64,000 bases of DNA, from contig NZ_QMBP01000021.1 in assembly GCF_003289945.1 (NCBI RefSeq), positions 1 through 64,000 of the forward strand, read 5' to 3'. The notes under the pieces are model-generated. The model did not search any database. It was not told where the DNA came from and was given only the letters and a program-made list of their open reading frames with translations. The stretch comes from Mesorhizobium hawassense (lineage in GTDB: Bacteria > Pseudomonadota > Alphaproteobacteria > Rhizobiales > Rhizobiaceae). Shown one piece after another: positions 17,372 through 26,434 of the stretch. Every line of letters begins with the position of its first letter. Positions within the stretch are counted from its first letter, which is position 1. The translations under genes were made by a program, and so were the position numbers.

Positions 17372-18541
17372 ATGCAAGTAGTCAAAGGTCCGCAGGTATT
17401 CCCGCGCTCGGAATATCTGCGCAGGCTTAATGCGGTGAAAACGAGGATGGCTGAGCGTGACACCGCCGCGGTTGTCATCACAGACAACGCACATATAACT
17501 TACCTCACGGGGTCGGTTGCTCGCTCTTATGACACGCGCGGTCTTGTCATCTTGAGCTCACGGGAAGAACCGGTCTTCATCCTGCGTTGGATGGACGTTG
17601 CTGCGGCCGTCCAGGAAACCTTCATGGAACGTGGCAGCATCATAGGCTATACAGAAGATTTGGTGGGTGACCCGGACAAGGACGGTCACGATGCGGTAAT
17701 TGACTTCCTGTTGGATCAGGGATTGGGGCAGTGCAGTATTGGGTTTGAGCTGTGCAACTTGACGCTCTACTCGGGTGAAAAGTTTAAGTGCCGTTTGCCG
17801 CAGGCCCGCATGGATGACTTTTCGACCGTGGTAACCCGAATTCGCACGCTCAAGTCGGATCTCGAGATTAGCGTCATGCGCGAAGCGGCTGCCATTTCGG
17901 ACGCAGGTGTGCTTAGGGCCGCCGAAGTTATGCGCCCCGGCATCAGGGAGGCAGATGCCATCGCCGAAATTGTTCGGACGCTCGCCCGCGGAGCGAACGG
18001 CAAACCCGGAACTTGGATCGCAACGCCCTACCTCTGCGCCACGTCTCGAATTGGAAATCCGCATACCACTTGGAGCGAGGACATCCTCCGGGAAGGTTCA
18101 CAGGTCAATCTCGAAATAGCTGGCGTCCGACATGACTACCACGCTCCAATCTGCCGGACCTATATCCTGGACAAACCGTCCGATCGCTTGCTGCGTATCC
18201 ATGAAGCCCAACTCGCCGGCCTCGAGGCGGGGCTTAACGTAATACGCTCCGGCGCCGTCAGCGGAGAAGTGGCCAAAGTGATTCACAGCACGACCGAGAA
18301 GCACGGATTCAAGAAGCGGTCGCGCGCCGGATACTCCATCGGTATCAACTGGATGGAAAACACGACCAGCCTAAAGCTGGGCGATACCACGGTTCTCGAG
18401 CCAAACATGACCTTCCACTTGCATCTAGGTTCCTGGGTCGAGGAAGACTTCGGCTATGTGCTTAGCGAAAGCATTCGCGTCACCGAATCCGGCGTCGAGG
18501 TTCTTACAAAGGCGCCGCGTCAACTTTTCATATTGGACTGA
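17372..18541 (+). CDS. M24-family (creatinase/DoeA-like) hydrolase
   Basis: 389 aa of the pita-bread fold. The N-terminal creatinase domain (residues 1-150, NAHITYLTGSVARSYDTRG) precedes the catalytic domain. In metal-dependent M24 peptidases the ligands sit in a DxG...D pattern; here the segment is LEIAGVRHDYHAPICRTY, so the aspartates are replaced by E and A, as in creatinase and ectoine hydrolase DoeA. This points to C-N hydrolysis of a small ring or guanidino compound and away from a peptidase. GYSIGINWMENTTSLKLGDT and MTFHLHLGSWVEEDFGYVLS match the DoeA pattern. Start at 17372 is supported by GGGAG six bases before. It lies upstream of the ehuBCDA-like transporter, which fits ectoine-type use. 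A second paralogue is at 34821. Confidence 0.75.
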   Translation: MQVVKGPQVFPRSEYLRRLNAVKTRMAERDTAAVVITDNAHITYLTGSVARSYDTRGLVILSSREEPVFILRWMDVAAAVQETFMERGSIIGYTEDLVGDPDKDGHDAVIDFLLDQGLGQCSIGFELCNLTLYSGEKFKCRLPQARMDDFSTVVTRIRTLKSDLEISVMREAAAISDAGVLRAAEVMRPGIREADAIAEIVRTLARGANGKPGTWIATPYLCATSRIGNPHTTWSEDILREGSQVNLEIAGVRHDYHAPICRTYILDKPSDRLLRIHEAQLAGLEAGLNVIRSGAVSGEVAKVIHSTTEKHGFKKRSRAGYSIGINWMENTTSLKLGDTTVLEPNMTFHLHLGSWVEEDFGYVLSESIRVTESGVEVLTKAPRQLFILD

Positions 18542-19136
18542 GCGCGCGAACAGCTCTCAAACGCTCAAGATCCTGCCGCGCAGTCATGCCGGAGCGCCCG
18601 GACGACGCGGCACCCCACTGCCCGTGCAACATTAAAGAGAGGTTTCCAGAAGCCCCCGCGCTCACTCGCCGCTATACCAGGTCATCAGCCCGCGACCCGG
18701 TTTTAGCAAAAGCGTACTTCACGACCAGTGGGCTAAGCTTGGCGTTAGCCCGGCTCATGCTCGGCGGAGCTGGCGGACGTAGCCTGATGGACAAATCTGT
18801 CGAGCCACAAGGGCCAGACACGTGAGTTCACGGAGTGGCGGGCGCCACGCTGCCCGACTCTCCGCCAGTCCGCTTTGCCTTCGAGCTCATCGAGAGCGCA
18901 CTCGCCAAGCTTAAGGCGCTGCGGAGAAAGGCGTCGCTTATGCATTCGTCATCAAACAAGGTGAGGACGGCACCCCCAGCAAACCAGAGTTGCCGCAAGC
19001 ATCAGCCACGCGCATTCAATCGGGAAGACGACCTATAGGCGGTACGCCTCCGGCGAGGGCCGCCTTGCGCGAGCATGGCACGGTAGCGAGGCTGCGCTCC
19101 TAAGGTCGTCCTTATGAGCGTAGTTAGCAGCACATC
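18542..19136. pseudogene. Degraded stretch with an IS630-type trace
   Basis: Near 18860-18950 the plus strand reads FELIESALAKLKALRRKA, close to the NPIExxFxKLKxxLRKxA block of IS630 transposases. The rest is not recognisable. No intact gene is present. Confidence 0.4.
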
Positions 19137-19290
19137 ATGAGCCATGTGACGTTATTGACCGGGCCTGAGCGTCGTCGTCGTTGGAGTGAAGAGGATCAGT
19201 GCCGGATACTGGCCGCGGCATTCGCGCCCGGGTCCACGGTTGCGGCGGTAGCGCGTCAGTACGCAATCGCCTCTCGGCGACGGGCCTGCA
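19137..19290 (+). pseudogene. IS66-family accessory protein (TnpA-like) remnant
   Basis: MSHVTLLTGPERRRRWSEED then RILAAAFAPGSTVAAVARQY matches the N-terminal HTH region of the small IS66 TnpA proteins. Similarity is lost after about 45 codons. From 19291 to 19620 no gene was recognised. Confidence 0.6.
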
Positions 19291-19623
19291 AAACGGCTTT
19301 GCCGAGGCCCGCAAGCTTTCTGGTCTCGATGGCGGCAAGCCATTTCTTCACCGGATGGGTACTATAGGCGGCCCCGCTCCGCAATTGCATCTTGGTGGAC
19401 TGCGTGGTCCGCATCAATTATCCGCCTGTTTGTCCCTCGTGGGCGTCTTCACGCGCGCTGCGGGTTCTTTGCCGCGCATGCCTGCTGGGCTGCAAACATT
19501 CCAGCTCTGGCGCAGGATTGGCCCCTTCGCTCTCGCGTGTGCCCACCCAGTGATGTCGCGTACAGCGAGGGATCTCCCACTCCAGCAGCAGATATCGTCG
19601 TCCTGTACGCTAGACAGAGAAAA

Positions 19624-19638
19624 CGCCGATTCACTGCG
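19624..19638 (+). promoter_or_regulatory. CGCMGATTTMCTGCG-type dyad upstream of the ehuB-like gene
   Basis: Sequence CGCCGATTCACTGCG, extended on both sides to ACGC...GCGT. It is one of nine copies in the window. It lies 238 bp upstream of the ehuB-like start, farther than in the other copies. A second block (ATTTCGCACAAAG) lies 26 bases into the downstream side, similar to ATTTGGGCAAG at the other sites. Confidence 0.5.
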
Positions 19639-19876
19639 TGTGTTAACAATATTTCGCACAAAGCGGCCTCTTTGTGCTGCTATATTCACGAAGTGGGCCT
19701 GAGCGGCCCGGTATCAAGGATGGGCAAGTTGGAACCAACCAGGTTACCGAGGAGCAATGTTGAGCCCGCATAGCAAGGGAACCGCCGCATCATAATTTAT
19801 GTCAACAGATGGATATGAAGTCGCCTCACGATGCGTGCTGGTGTGACCAGCGGCGAGAAAGAACGGAGGATTACTA

Positions 19877-20761
19877 ATGAACAAGTGGCAATACCTTGAG
19901 CACAGGGGTGGTCTTTTCAGGCGTGCTGTTCTGAAGGGTATGGCTGCGCTGGGTGTGGCGGCGCTGGCAACCGCCTGGTTCGCCGGTTCCGCTTCGGCGC
20001 AGACGCTACTCGAGAAGATCAAGAGCGGAGGGACGATCCGGATCGGCTTCTCCAACACCCCTCCCTCTGCCTATCCGGGCAAAAACAACGAGCCGCTCGG
20101 CTTCTTCAACGCCGTCACCCTCGACATCCTCAAGAAGCTCGGCACGACCAAGGTCGAGCCGATTGTGGCGGAATGGGGCTCGCTGATTCCTGGCCTGCAG
20201 GCGGGCCGCTTCGACATCATCACCGGTGGCATGTACATCCTGCCCGAGCGCTGCCGTAATGTGCTGTTCTCCGAACCGATCGGAAAGTTTACTGAGGGCC
20301 TAATTGTGCCGAAGGGCAACCCTGAAGACCTGCACTCCTTCGGCGATATCCGTGACAAGGGCCTAACGTTGGTCACCGCCGCCGGTTACGAGACGGTTAA
20401 GACTGCCAAAGACGTCGGCATTCCGGAAAATCGTATCATGCAGGTCGCCGGCCCGGCCGAAATCCTGCAGGCGGTGAAAGCCGGCCGCGCCGCCGGGGGC
20501 TCGGCCTTCTACTTCACCGTTAAGGATCTCGCCGACAAGGACGCCAGCGTGGAACTGGCCAATCCGTACAGCCCGTCGGAAAAACCCGGCTACTCCGGTA
20601 TCGCCTTCCTGCCCAACCAGCAGGCCGAGGTCGACGCCTTCAACAAGGTATTGAAGGACTATATCGGCTCAGACGAGATGATGAAGTCGGTCGGCAAGTA
20701 CGGCTACACCAAAATCCACCTGCCGGACGGCACCACGACCGCCGAGCTCTGCAAGGAGTGA
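19877..20761 (+). CDS. ehuB: EhuB-like periplasmic substrate-binding protein (ectoine/hydroxyectoine or amino acid)
   Basis: 294 aa with an export signal: RRAVLKGMAALGVAALATAW is twin-arginine-like, with cleavage expected after GSASA near residue 42. The mature protein is a family-3 binding protein: LLEKIKSGGTIRIGFSNTPP, EPLGFFNAVTLDILKKLGTT, VEPIVAEWGSLIPGLQAGRF, DIITGGMYILPERC and IMQVAGPAEILQAVKAGRA. These blocks, notably GGMYILPxRC, are those of EhuB. It captures solute and delivers it to the two permeases that follow. The start is preceded by GGAGGATTACTA. First gene of an ehuB-C-D-A operon; in Sinorhizobium the ATPase gene comes first, so the order differs. Confidence 0.8.
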   Translation: MNKWQYLEHRGGLFRRAVLKGMAALGVAALATAWFAGSASAQTLLEKIKSGGTIRIGFSNTPPSAYPGKNNEPLGFFNAVTLDILKKLGTTKVEPIVAEWGSLIPGLQAGRFDIITGGMYILPERCRNVLFSEPIGKFTEGLIVPKGNPEDLHSFGDIRDKGLTLVTAAGYETVKTAKDVGIPENRIMQVAGPAEILQAVKAGRAAGGSAFYFTVKDLADKDASVELANPYSPSEKPGYSGIAFLPNQQAEVDAFNKVLKDYIGSDEMMKSVGKYGYTKIHLPDGTTTAELCKE

Positions 20762-20840
20762 TGCCCGGCGTCAGCCGTTTTCCACACCTGATGCGCCTCC
20801 CCGGTCATTGCCCGGGAGGCGCTCGGCGGGGAGCAGGGAC

Positions 20841-21512
20841 ATGAACGAATTCGCGCTTGGCTTCAGCGTGGCGGCGCTCGTCAAGGGCGCTCTGACCACG
20901 CTTGTCGTAACCTTCGGCGCATCTGTGGTATCGATCGTACTCGGGCTGATCGCTGGCCTGCTCCGGGTCTCTCCCCTTTGGCCGCTGCGCTGGTTTGCGG
21001 TTGGCTATATCGAATTCTTCCGCGGAACTTCGCTGCTGGTGCAGGTGTACTTGTTGTTCTTTGTGCTGCCGATCTTCGGCGTCGCCCTAGCGCCGTGGAC
21101 CGTCGCAATTTTCGGCATCGGCATGAACGTCTCCGCGTACGGCGCCGAGCTGGTGCGCGCTGCTATCCAGGCCGTCGACCGTGGCCAGTATGAAGCGAGC
21201 ATCGCGCTCAATTTCCGACGGCTCACCATGATGCGCCGCATCGTGTTACCGCAAGCGGTCCGGATCATGCTGCCGCCCTGGGGCAACCTACTGATCGAGC
21301 TGTTTAAGTCGACCTCGCTCATCTTCTTCATTACCATCACCGAGCTTACCGCCGCCTCCAAGCTGGCAGCCGACGCCACCGGCAACTACCTGCTGTTCTT
21401 CGCGGTGGCGCTGTTTGGCTACTACGTCATCGCGCGCGCCCTGATCACGCCTTTCGTGCGCTGGCTGGAGCGTCGTCTATCAAGTGGCTTTGTGCGGCAG
21501 GTGCTGTCATGA
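20841..21512 (+). CDS. ehuC: EhuC-like ABC transporter permease
   Basis: 223-aa inner-membrane protein of the His/Glu/Gln-type permease family. Five or so hydrophobic segments can be read (for example GALTTLVVTFGASVVSIVLG). FFRGTSLLVQVYLLFFVLPI is the conserved opening segment and SIALNFRRLTMMRRIVLPQA followed by RIMLPPWGN is the EAA loop that contacts the ATPase. ATG 20841 follows GGGAGCAGGG; the upstream in-frame ATG at 20808 lacks support. Its stop overlaps the start of the second permease (ATGA), so the pair is translationally coupled. Confidence 0.8.
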   Translation: MNEFALGFSVAALVKGALTTLVVTFGASVVSIVLGLIAGLLRVSPLWPLRWFAVGYIEFFRGTSLLVQVYLLFFVLPIFGVALAPWTVAIFGIGMNVSAYGAELVRAAIQAVDRGQYEASIALNFRRLTMMRRIVLPQAVRIMLPPWGNLLIELFKSTSLIFFITITELTAASKLAADATGNYLLFFAVALFGYYVIARALITPFVRWLERRLSSGFVRQVLS

Positions 21513-22177
21513 GCATATGGGACTGGTCCTACGTCTGGGAAGCGTTGCCGTACCTTTACCGCGGCGCGATAGTGACGGTTCAGGCTACACTGCTCGGCTT
21601 CGCGATCGCGCTGGTGCTGGGCTTAGTCTTCGCGCTGATCCGCCAGTCGCCGAACCGCTACGTGTCCATAGCCGTGACGGAGATCGTGGAGTTCATCCGC
21701 TCCACGCCGCTGCTGCTGCAGGTATTCTTCGTCTATTTCGTGGGACCGCAGTTCGGTATCGTCATCCCCGCCTGGACGGCTGGCATCGGCGTGCTCGGCA
21801 TCCATTACGCCGCGTATTGCTCAGAGGTGTATCGTGCCGGCATCCTGGCGGTGGAAGAAGGCCAGTGGGAGGCCTGCACGGCGCTCAACCTGTCGCGGCA
21901 ACGAACCTGGCGCGCCATCATCCTGCCGCAGGCGATCCCCCCCATCGTGCCCGGCCTGGGCAACTACTTTGTCGGCATGTTCAAGGAAACGCCCATCCTA
22001 GCGGCCATCGCGATCCTGGAGATGTTGCAACAGGCGAAGAATTTCGGGGCCGAGCACTACCGTTATACCGAGGCCATAATCATGGCCGGCTTCTTCTTTC
22101 TCGTGTTCAGCTTGGTCGCTTCCGCCATCGTGCAATCGGTTAGCCTGTGGCTCAACCGCCGCTATCATTTGCAGTAG
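21509..22177 (+). CDS. ehuD: EhuD-like ABC transporter permease
   Basis: 222-aa inner-membrane partner of the preceding permease, same family and length. VQATLLGFAIALVLGLVFAL, EFIRSTPLLLQVFFVYFVGP and ALNLSRQRTWRAIILPQAIP (EAA loop) identify it. It overlaps the previous gene by four bases and ends just before AGGAGG, which serves the ATPase gene. Confidence 0.8.
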   Translation: MSIWDWSYVWEALPYLYRGAIVTVQATLLGFAIALVLGLVFALIRQSPNRYVSIAVTEIVEFIRSTPLLLQVFFVYFVGPQFGIVIPAWTAGIGVLGIHYAAYCSEVYRAGILAVEEGQWEACTALNLSRQRTWRAIILPQAIPPIVPGLGNYFVGMFKETPILAAIAILEMLQQAKNFGAEHYRYTEAIIMAGFFFLVFSLVASAIVQSVSLWLNRRYHLQ

Positions 22178-22187
22178 GAGGTCCGTC

Positions 22188-23063
22188 GTGAACGAGCCAA
22201 GAATCCGCTTCGAGAACATCGCAAAACGTTATGGGGCGCTGACAGTGCTGGACAATCCCGACATCCCGTGCAACGGGAAGGTCATGAACGAACCCATCGT
22301 CCGCTTCGAGAACGTCACAAAACGTTACGGCGCGCTGACCGTGCTTAACGAACTCAATCTCAGCATCGCCCGCAACGAGAAAGTTTGCATCATCGGCCCT
22401 TCTGGGTCGGGCAAGACCACGGTTCTGCGCATGCTGATGACGCTGGAGCGCATCAACGGGGGGGTGATATGGGTCGACGGTGAGCCGCTGACGCACGTGC
22501 AGAAGAGGGGTCAGATGGTGCTGGCGAGTGATCGGCATCTCAGGCGCGTGCGCGGCAAGATCGGCATGGTCTTTCAGCACTTTAATCTTTTCCCGCACAT
22601 GACCGCGCTGCAAAACTGCATGGAGGCGCCGGTTTCCGTGCTCGGGCTACCGAAAAAGGACGCCGAGGCGCGCGCAGCCGAACTGCTAGAGATGGTGGGG
22701 CTCAGCGGCAAGAAGAATCACTTCCCGATCCAGCTTTCCGGGGGACAGAAGCAGCGCGTGGCGATCGCTCGTGCGCTGGCCATGCGGCCCAAGGTAATGC
22801 TGTTCGACGAAGTGACCTCGGCGCTCGATCCGGAGCTGATCGGGGAGGTGCTCAGCGTCATCCGCAAGCTCGGCGCCGAGCATGACCTCACTATGCTGAT
22901 GGTCACGCACCAGATGGGCTTCGCAAAGGAATTCTCCGACCGGGTCTGTTTCTTCTACGACGGCAAGATCATCGAGCAGGGCCCGCCCGACCAGCTCTTA
23001 GGCAATCCGCAGAACGAGCGGACGCGGCAGTTCCTCAGCGCCGTACTGGAGGCAAATAGCTAA
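22188..23063 (+). CDS. ehuA: EhuA-like ABC ATPase with duplicated N-terminus
   Basis: 291 aa. Energises the EhuB/C/D importer. IIGPSGSGKTTVLRML is Walker A, LSGGQKQRVAIARALA the ABC signature and VMLFDEVTSALDPEL Walker B; TMLMVTHQMGFAKEF is the H-loop. AGGAGG at 22176-22181 points to the GTG at 22188 as start. From there the protein opens with MNEPRIRFENIAKRYGALTV, and at residue 33 the same segment starts again as MNEPIVRFENVTKRYGALTV. The normal family start corresponds to the second copy (22284). The first copy is an in-frame partial duplication that adds 32 residues; the ATPase core is whole. Confidence 0.82.
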   Translation: MNEPRIRFENIAKRYGALTVLDNPDIPCNGKVMNEPIVRFENVTKRYGALTVLNELNLSIARNEKVCIIGPSGSGKTTVLRMLMTLERINGGVIWVDGEPLTHVQKRGQMVLASDRHLRRVRGKIGMVFQHFNLFPHMTALQNCMEAPVSVLGLPKKDAEARAAELLEMVGLSGKKNHFPIQLSGGQKQRVAIARALAMRPKVMLFDEVTSALDPELIGEVLSVIRKLGAEHDLTMLMVTHQMGFAKEFSDRVCFFYDGKIIEQGPPDQLLGNPQNERTRQFLSAVLEANS

Positions 23064-23182
23064 ATGGGGTAACGGGCCTCTGGCGCCGCGGCCAGACTTT
23101 CGGTCGAGGCGGTCGTCCCTCACAATGATGGTGTGAACGGCGTCATGGCCGAAGCCAGCGCCAAACATCAAGGAGGGACGAC

Positions 23183-24208
23183 CGTGTAGTATTATGCCGG
23201 GATTGATGTGTCATTGGAATGCTCAAGTGTCTGTGTGGTTGATAGGCAGGGCAAGATCGTGTGGCGAGCGAGCCGGAGGCGCTGATCGCCTGGTTTGCGG
23301 CGCTCGAAGTACCGCTTGCGCGGATTGGCCTGGAGGCAGACCCGCTGTCGCAATGGCTATTTGCTGGGCTGCAGGCGTCCGGCCTGGCAGTGGAGCTTCT
23401 CGAGACGCGCCATGGGCGCGACGCCTTCAAGGCGATGCCGGTCAAGACGGATCGCAAGGATGCGCGCGGCATTGCTCAACTCAAGCGGCTTGGCTGGTTC
23501 CGGCCCGTGCACTGCAAGTCACTGCCGGCCCAGGAGGTTCGCGCCCTGCTGACGATGCGCAAGCTGCTGCAGTCGAAGCGGCACGATGTCGAGATGAGCA
23601 TCCGCGGCGTCCTGCGCGGCTTTGGCCTGAAGGTTGGCCCGACGACGCCGAAGACGTTTGAGCGGCCGCTTCGCGAACTGGTCGCCCATCATGACACGCT
23701 GCAGCAGATTGCCGAGGCTCTTCTCAAGAGCGAGCGGTGCTGCTATGCGAGTTCAAGACGATCGAGAAGCGTCTTGTCGGGTTGGCAAGTCGCGATGGGC
23801 AGGTGCGCAACCTGATGAGCGTGCCGGGGGTCGGGGCTTTGGTAGCGCTGACATTTTCGGCGGCCATCGACGACCCGTCGCGGTTTCGCTCGTCCCGGAT
23901 GGTGGGCGCCCATTTCGGCCTGACGCCGAGGAAGTACCAGCCTGGTGAGACCGACGTGGCGGGGCGCACCTCAAAGGTGGGCGACCATGAGGTTGCGTGT
24001 GGCGCTCTACGAGGCGGCCAACGTGATGCTGACGCGACCGGTCAAGGGCTCGGCCTTGAAGTCCTGGGCGCTTGCGGTGGCGAAGCGGGCCGGGATGCGA
24101 AAGTCCAAGGTTGCACTCGCGCGTAAGCTGGCAGTGGTTCTGCACCAGATGATGCGCAGCGCTGAGCGCTTTCTGCCGACAGGCCGTCCTGCGGCAGTCG
24201 TTTCGTGA
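23183..24208 (+). pseudogene. IS110-family transposase, frameshifted
   Basis: YYAGIDVSLECSSVCVVDRQ (RuvC-like D of the DEDD transposase) opens the gene, preceded by an in-frame TAG right after the presumed start. Frame breaks occur near 23275, 23745 and 23990. Recognisable blocks in order are MPVKTDRKDARGIAQLKRLG, LMSVPGVGALVALTFSAAID, SRMVGAHFGLTPRKYQPGET and AGMRKSKVALARKLAVVLHQ. The order is complete from start to end, so this is a full-length but dead element. Exact ends are not defined; upstream non-coding sequence from about 23085 probably belongs to it. Confidence 0.85.
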
Positions 24209-24222
24209 AGCGTTCGATGAGA

Positions 24223-24248
24223 GGATAAGGATAAGGATAAGGATAAGG
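24223..24248 (+). repeat. Hexanucleotide tandem repeat (GGATAA)4
   Basis: Four perfect GGATAA units followed by GG, just after the end of the IS110 transposase remnant. Likely slipped-strand expansion, perhaps at the IS end. It also creates repeated AAGGA-like ribosome-site look-alikes without a gene behind them. Confidence 0.8.
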
Positions 24249-24537
24249 AGGAACACGGCGGGCGTCGACACCAGATCCTGCCGTTACGACGTCCGTTGCC
24301 GGACGCTGGACCCGGTTAGGCCGCTAAGACGGGAGAAGCTCGTTTGATGACTGCGCGTCCCTAGATTGGCCAGCCGATCCCGATCAGATCCCATCAGGCA
24401 GCGGCCAAAAGCGCCGACTGCGGACAGAAGCAAGACCCCAGCATCGGACGAAGTTACGAGGGAACAAGACGAGGCCCGTTACAGAAGAAGCGCCGTCTTA
24501 GGGGGAAGGTAGGAGCCCGAGCGCGTCACTCTCAACT
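24249..24537. other. No gene recognised
   Basis: About 290 bp after the IS110 remnant with no readable domain on either strand. Confidence 0.4.
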
Positions 24538-24660
24538 GTTTTGCTGCTCATCAGTTCGCGCCTTCCGGTCGTCGAATCGCGATATCGTGCTGCTTTGTCT
24601 CGGCCTCCGACTTTAAATGCCCTTATGCTGCTCCGAGTTGATCCGGCGGCCGTATGCCGG
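24538..24660 (+). pseudogene. Fragment of a GlxA/AraC-type regulator gene
   Basis: LLISSRLPVVE at 24541 onwards is identical to residues of the intact GlxA-type regulator at 29893-30963 (LLISSRLPVVEIAMACGFVS), and the following bases still resemble it after small deletions. It covers only part of the second helix-turn-helix. It is either a broken duplicate of that gene or the remains of a close paralogue. From 24661 to 24980 nothing else was recognised. Confidence 0.55.
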
Positions 24661-24981
24661 CCGAGAGACGCCCTCATAGTTGCCGCCCGTCCGAGGCATG
24701 GTCCTTCGCCAAGCTACCAGGAACCCGGCGGCCTTCCCCAAGAAAGTCACGCAGCGGATTCTCCGAGGCTCTAATCGCAACTGCTACGAGGTCCGTGCAG
24801 GGAAGTGCGCTACCGTCGCCGCCGCTAGCTGATGTCCCACTCCAGAGACAGCAACGGCTTATCCGAAGGTCGTGGGCACGGACATATGTCCACAATTCGT
24901 AATGATCGAACGCGAATACCGGTAGTGAGGACTCTTCCAGCCCACCAACGAACGGTGGTTGTGTGCGCAATCAGCGATGTA

Positions 24982-24996
24982 GCATTGATTTCCTGC
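24982..24996 (+). promoter_or_regulatory. CGCMGATTTMCTGCG-type element upstream of the alpha/beta hydrolase
   Basis: CATTGATTTCCTGCG keeps the core and right arm of the repeated dyad; the left arm is weak. It lies 115 bp before the ATG at 25112, the same distance as at several other genes. The second block GATTTGCGCAAG lies at 25009-25020, 27 bases from the dyad start. Confidence 0.45.
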
Positions 24997-25111
24997 GCTG
25001 ATAGAAGATGATTTGCGCAAGGGCGCCCCAGTGAGGCTGCTACACTCATGAGCAAGCGGTCCGCTCGATATCCAAGCCGAACCTGACACGACCAGTTTTG
25101 CCAGGAATCAA

Positions 25112-25963
25112 ATGATTACTCAACATCGCATATGGGTTGGAGATATCGCGACCTCATATTGCGAGGCCGGAGCCGGTGAGCCGATTGTGTTTCTACACGG
25201 TGCCGGATTCGGCGCGGAGGGAAAGAGTTCCTTTGTTCGGCAGCTGAACGGCCTGTCCGACCAGTTTAGAGTAATCGCGATTGACCAGCTCCATTTCGGT
25301 GGGACGGATTATCCCGCTGATCACAAATACATCAACCGGCTGGGTCGTGTGGATCACGTGCTTGGCTTCATCGAAGCGCTCGGATTGAAGCAGATCACGT
25401 TGGTAGGTAATTCAGAAGGATCATTCGTCGCCGCGCGGGTCGCAATCGTGCGTCCCGATCTTGTTTCCAAGCTCGTACTGCTGACCGCCAACTCCGTATC
25501 ACCAGCGTTTGGAGACGACCGTGACGATGCTTGGATGCAGGCCTGCCAGCAGGCTTACGACTATTCAGGACCGATGCCAAGCGAAGAGGAATACGTTAGT
25601 AGATGGTGGAAAGGCACCCGCGCCTGTGGGCAGGATGTGGAACACGCGAAGCGAGAGGCTTATCGGCGAGCTGCCGCACGCGGACAATGGGAGATATTCC
25701 AGAAACTGCCCGAAGAAGAAACCAATATGCGTCTTTATGTTGGGCTACAACAAAGATACATCTTCCCCTACCTTGATCGGCTTCAGTCAGAGACGTTGAT
25801 TATCTGGTCGAAGGACGACCCAACCGTAACGCCGGAACAAGGGCTGAAGCTGGCAAAGCTGATCAGGAATTCGGATTTCCATCTGCTGCACAATGCAGGG
25901 CATGCCGTTCACATAGATCAGAGCGAAGCTGTCAACAGACTCATCCGTCAAAGGTATGTCTAA
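25112..25963 (+). CDS. Alpha/beta-hydrolase (MhpC-like)
   Basis: 283-aa cytoplasmic hydrolase. PIVFLHGAGFGAEGKSSF gives the oxyanion region. The nucleophile elbow is GNSEGS (S101), the acid is probably D235 or D236 in IIWSKDDPTVTP, and the histidine is H264 in NAGHAVHIDQ, so the triad is complete. The pattern resembles meta-cleavage product hydrolases and related small-molecule esterases; actual substrate unknown. No strong ribosome site is seen before the ATG, which is supported by the family start. It stands alone between IS110 and IS91 regions but has the shared upstream element, which ties it to the uptake/hydrolysis regulon. Confidence 0.82.
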   Translation: MITQHRIWVGDIATSYCEAGAGEPIVFLHGAGFGAEGKSSFVRQLNGLSDQFRVIAIDQLHFGGTDYPADHKYINRLGRVDHVLGFIEALGLKQITLVGNSEGSFVAARVAIVRPDLVSKLVLLTANSVSPAFGDDRDDAWMQACQQAYDYSGPMPSEEEYVSRWWKGTRACGQDVEHAKREAYRRAAARGQWEIFQKLPEEETNMRLYVGLQQRYIFPYLDRLQSETLIIWSKDDPTVTPEQGLKLAKLIRNSDFHLLHNAGHAVHIDQSEAVNRLIRQRYV

Positions 25964-26434
25964 ATCGGCAGCGAACAGAACTCCATTTTGCTCTACAGCC
26001 AACATTCCCGGACGTGCACATCTGCTCTCACGGGCTACGACGGCAACCGCTGCAGCCGGCCAGTTGCAGTCTGCATCCCGAAGAGACGATCACCGCAATG
26101 CGTGTGAATTGCGCGCACCAGTAAACAAGAATAATCATCCGGTTGAGCAGGCGATGGCGATGGCGTCGACGCCCCCGCGCCGACCGCAATCTTTCCGGTC
26201 ACGGTAGAGGGATCGACATGGATGCCGATCGCCGCGTCGACATCGAGCAGCAGCCCTTCCTCGACGACCCGGCGGCCGCCGAGCGGTTCCGCATCTAAAG
26301 CGCGTCGCGTTTTGATGGATTCAGGATTGAACGAAGCCGCTAACGCGGCATTTGGCGGATCGGTTTGCGGGTGACGTTTCTGTTTTGAAGGATTGTGGCT
26401 GTTGAAGCGCAATCTCGAGAACAGGAGCAATGAG
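25964..26434. other. No intact gene; short ORF and IS630-end-like repeat
   Basis: A 26-codon frame at 26218-26298 (MDADRRVDIEQQPFLDDPAA) may be a gene scrap. CTAAAGCGCGTCGCG at 26295-26309 matches the end sequence of the IS630 element at 29872 and a repeat at the right edge of the window. No other feature was recognised. Confidence 0.4.

Noticed and set aside
24223..24248. Tandem hexamers as a possible CRISPR or iteron array
   Set aside because: Only four 6-bp units without spacers; no replication or Cas genes nearby.
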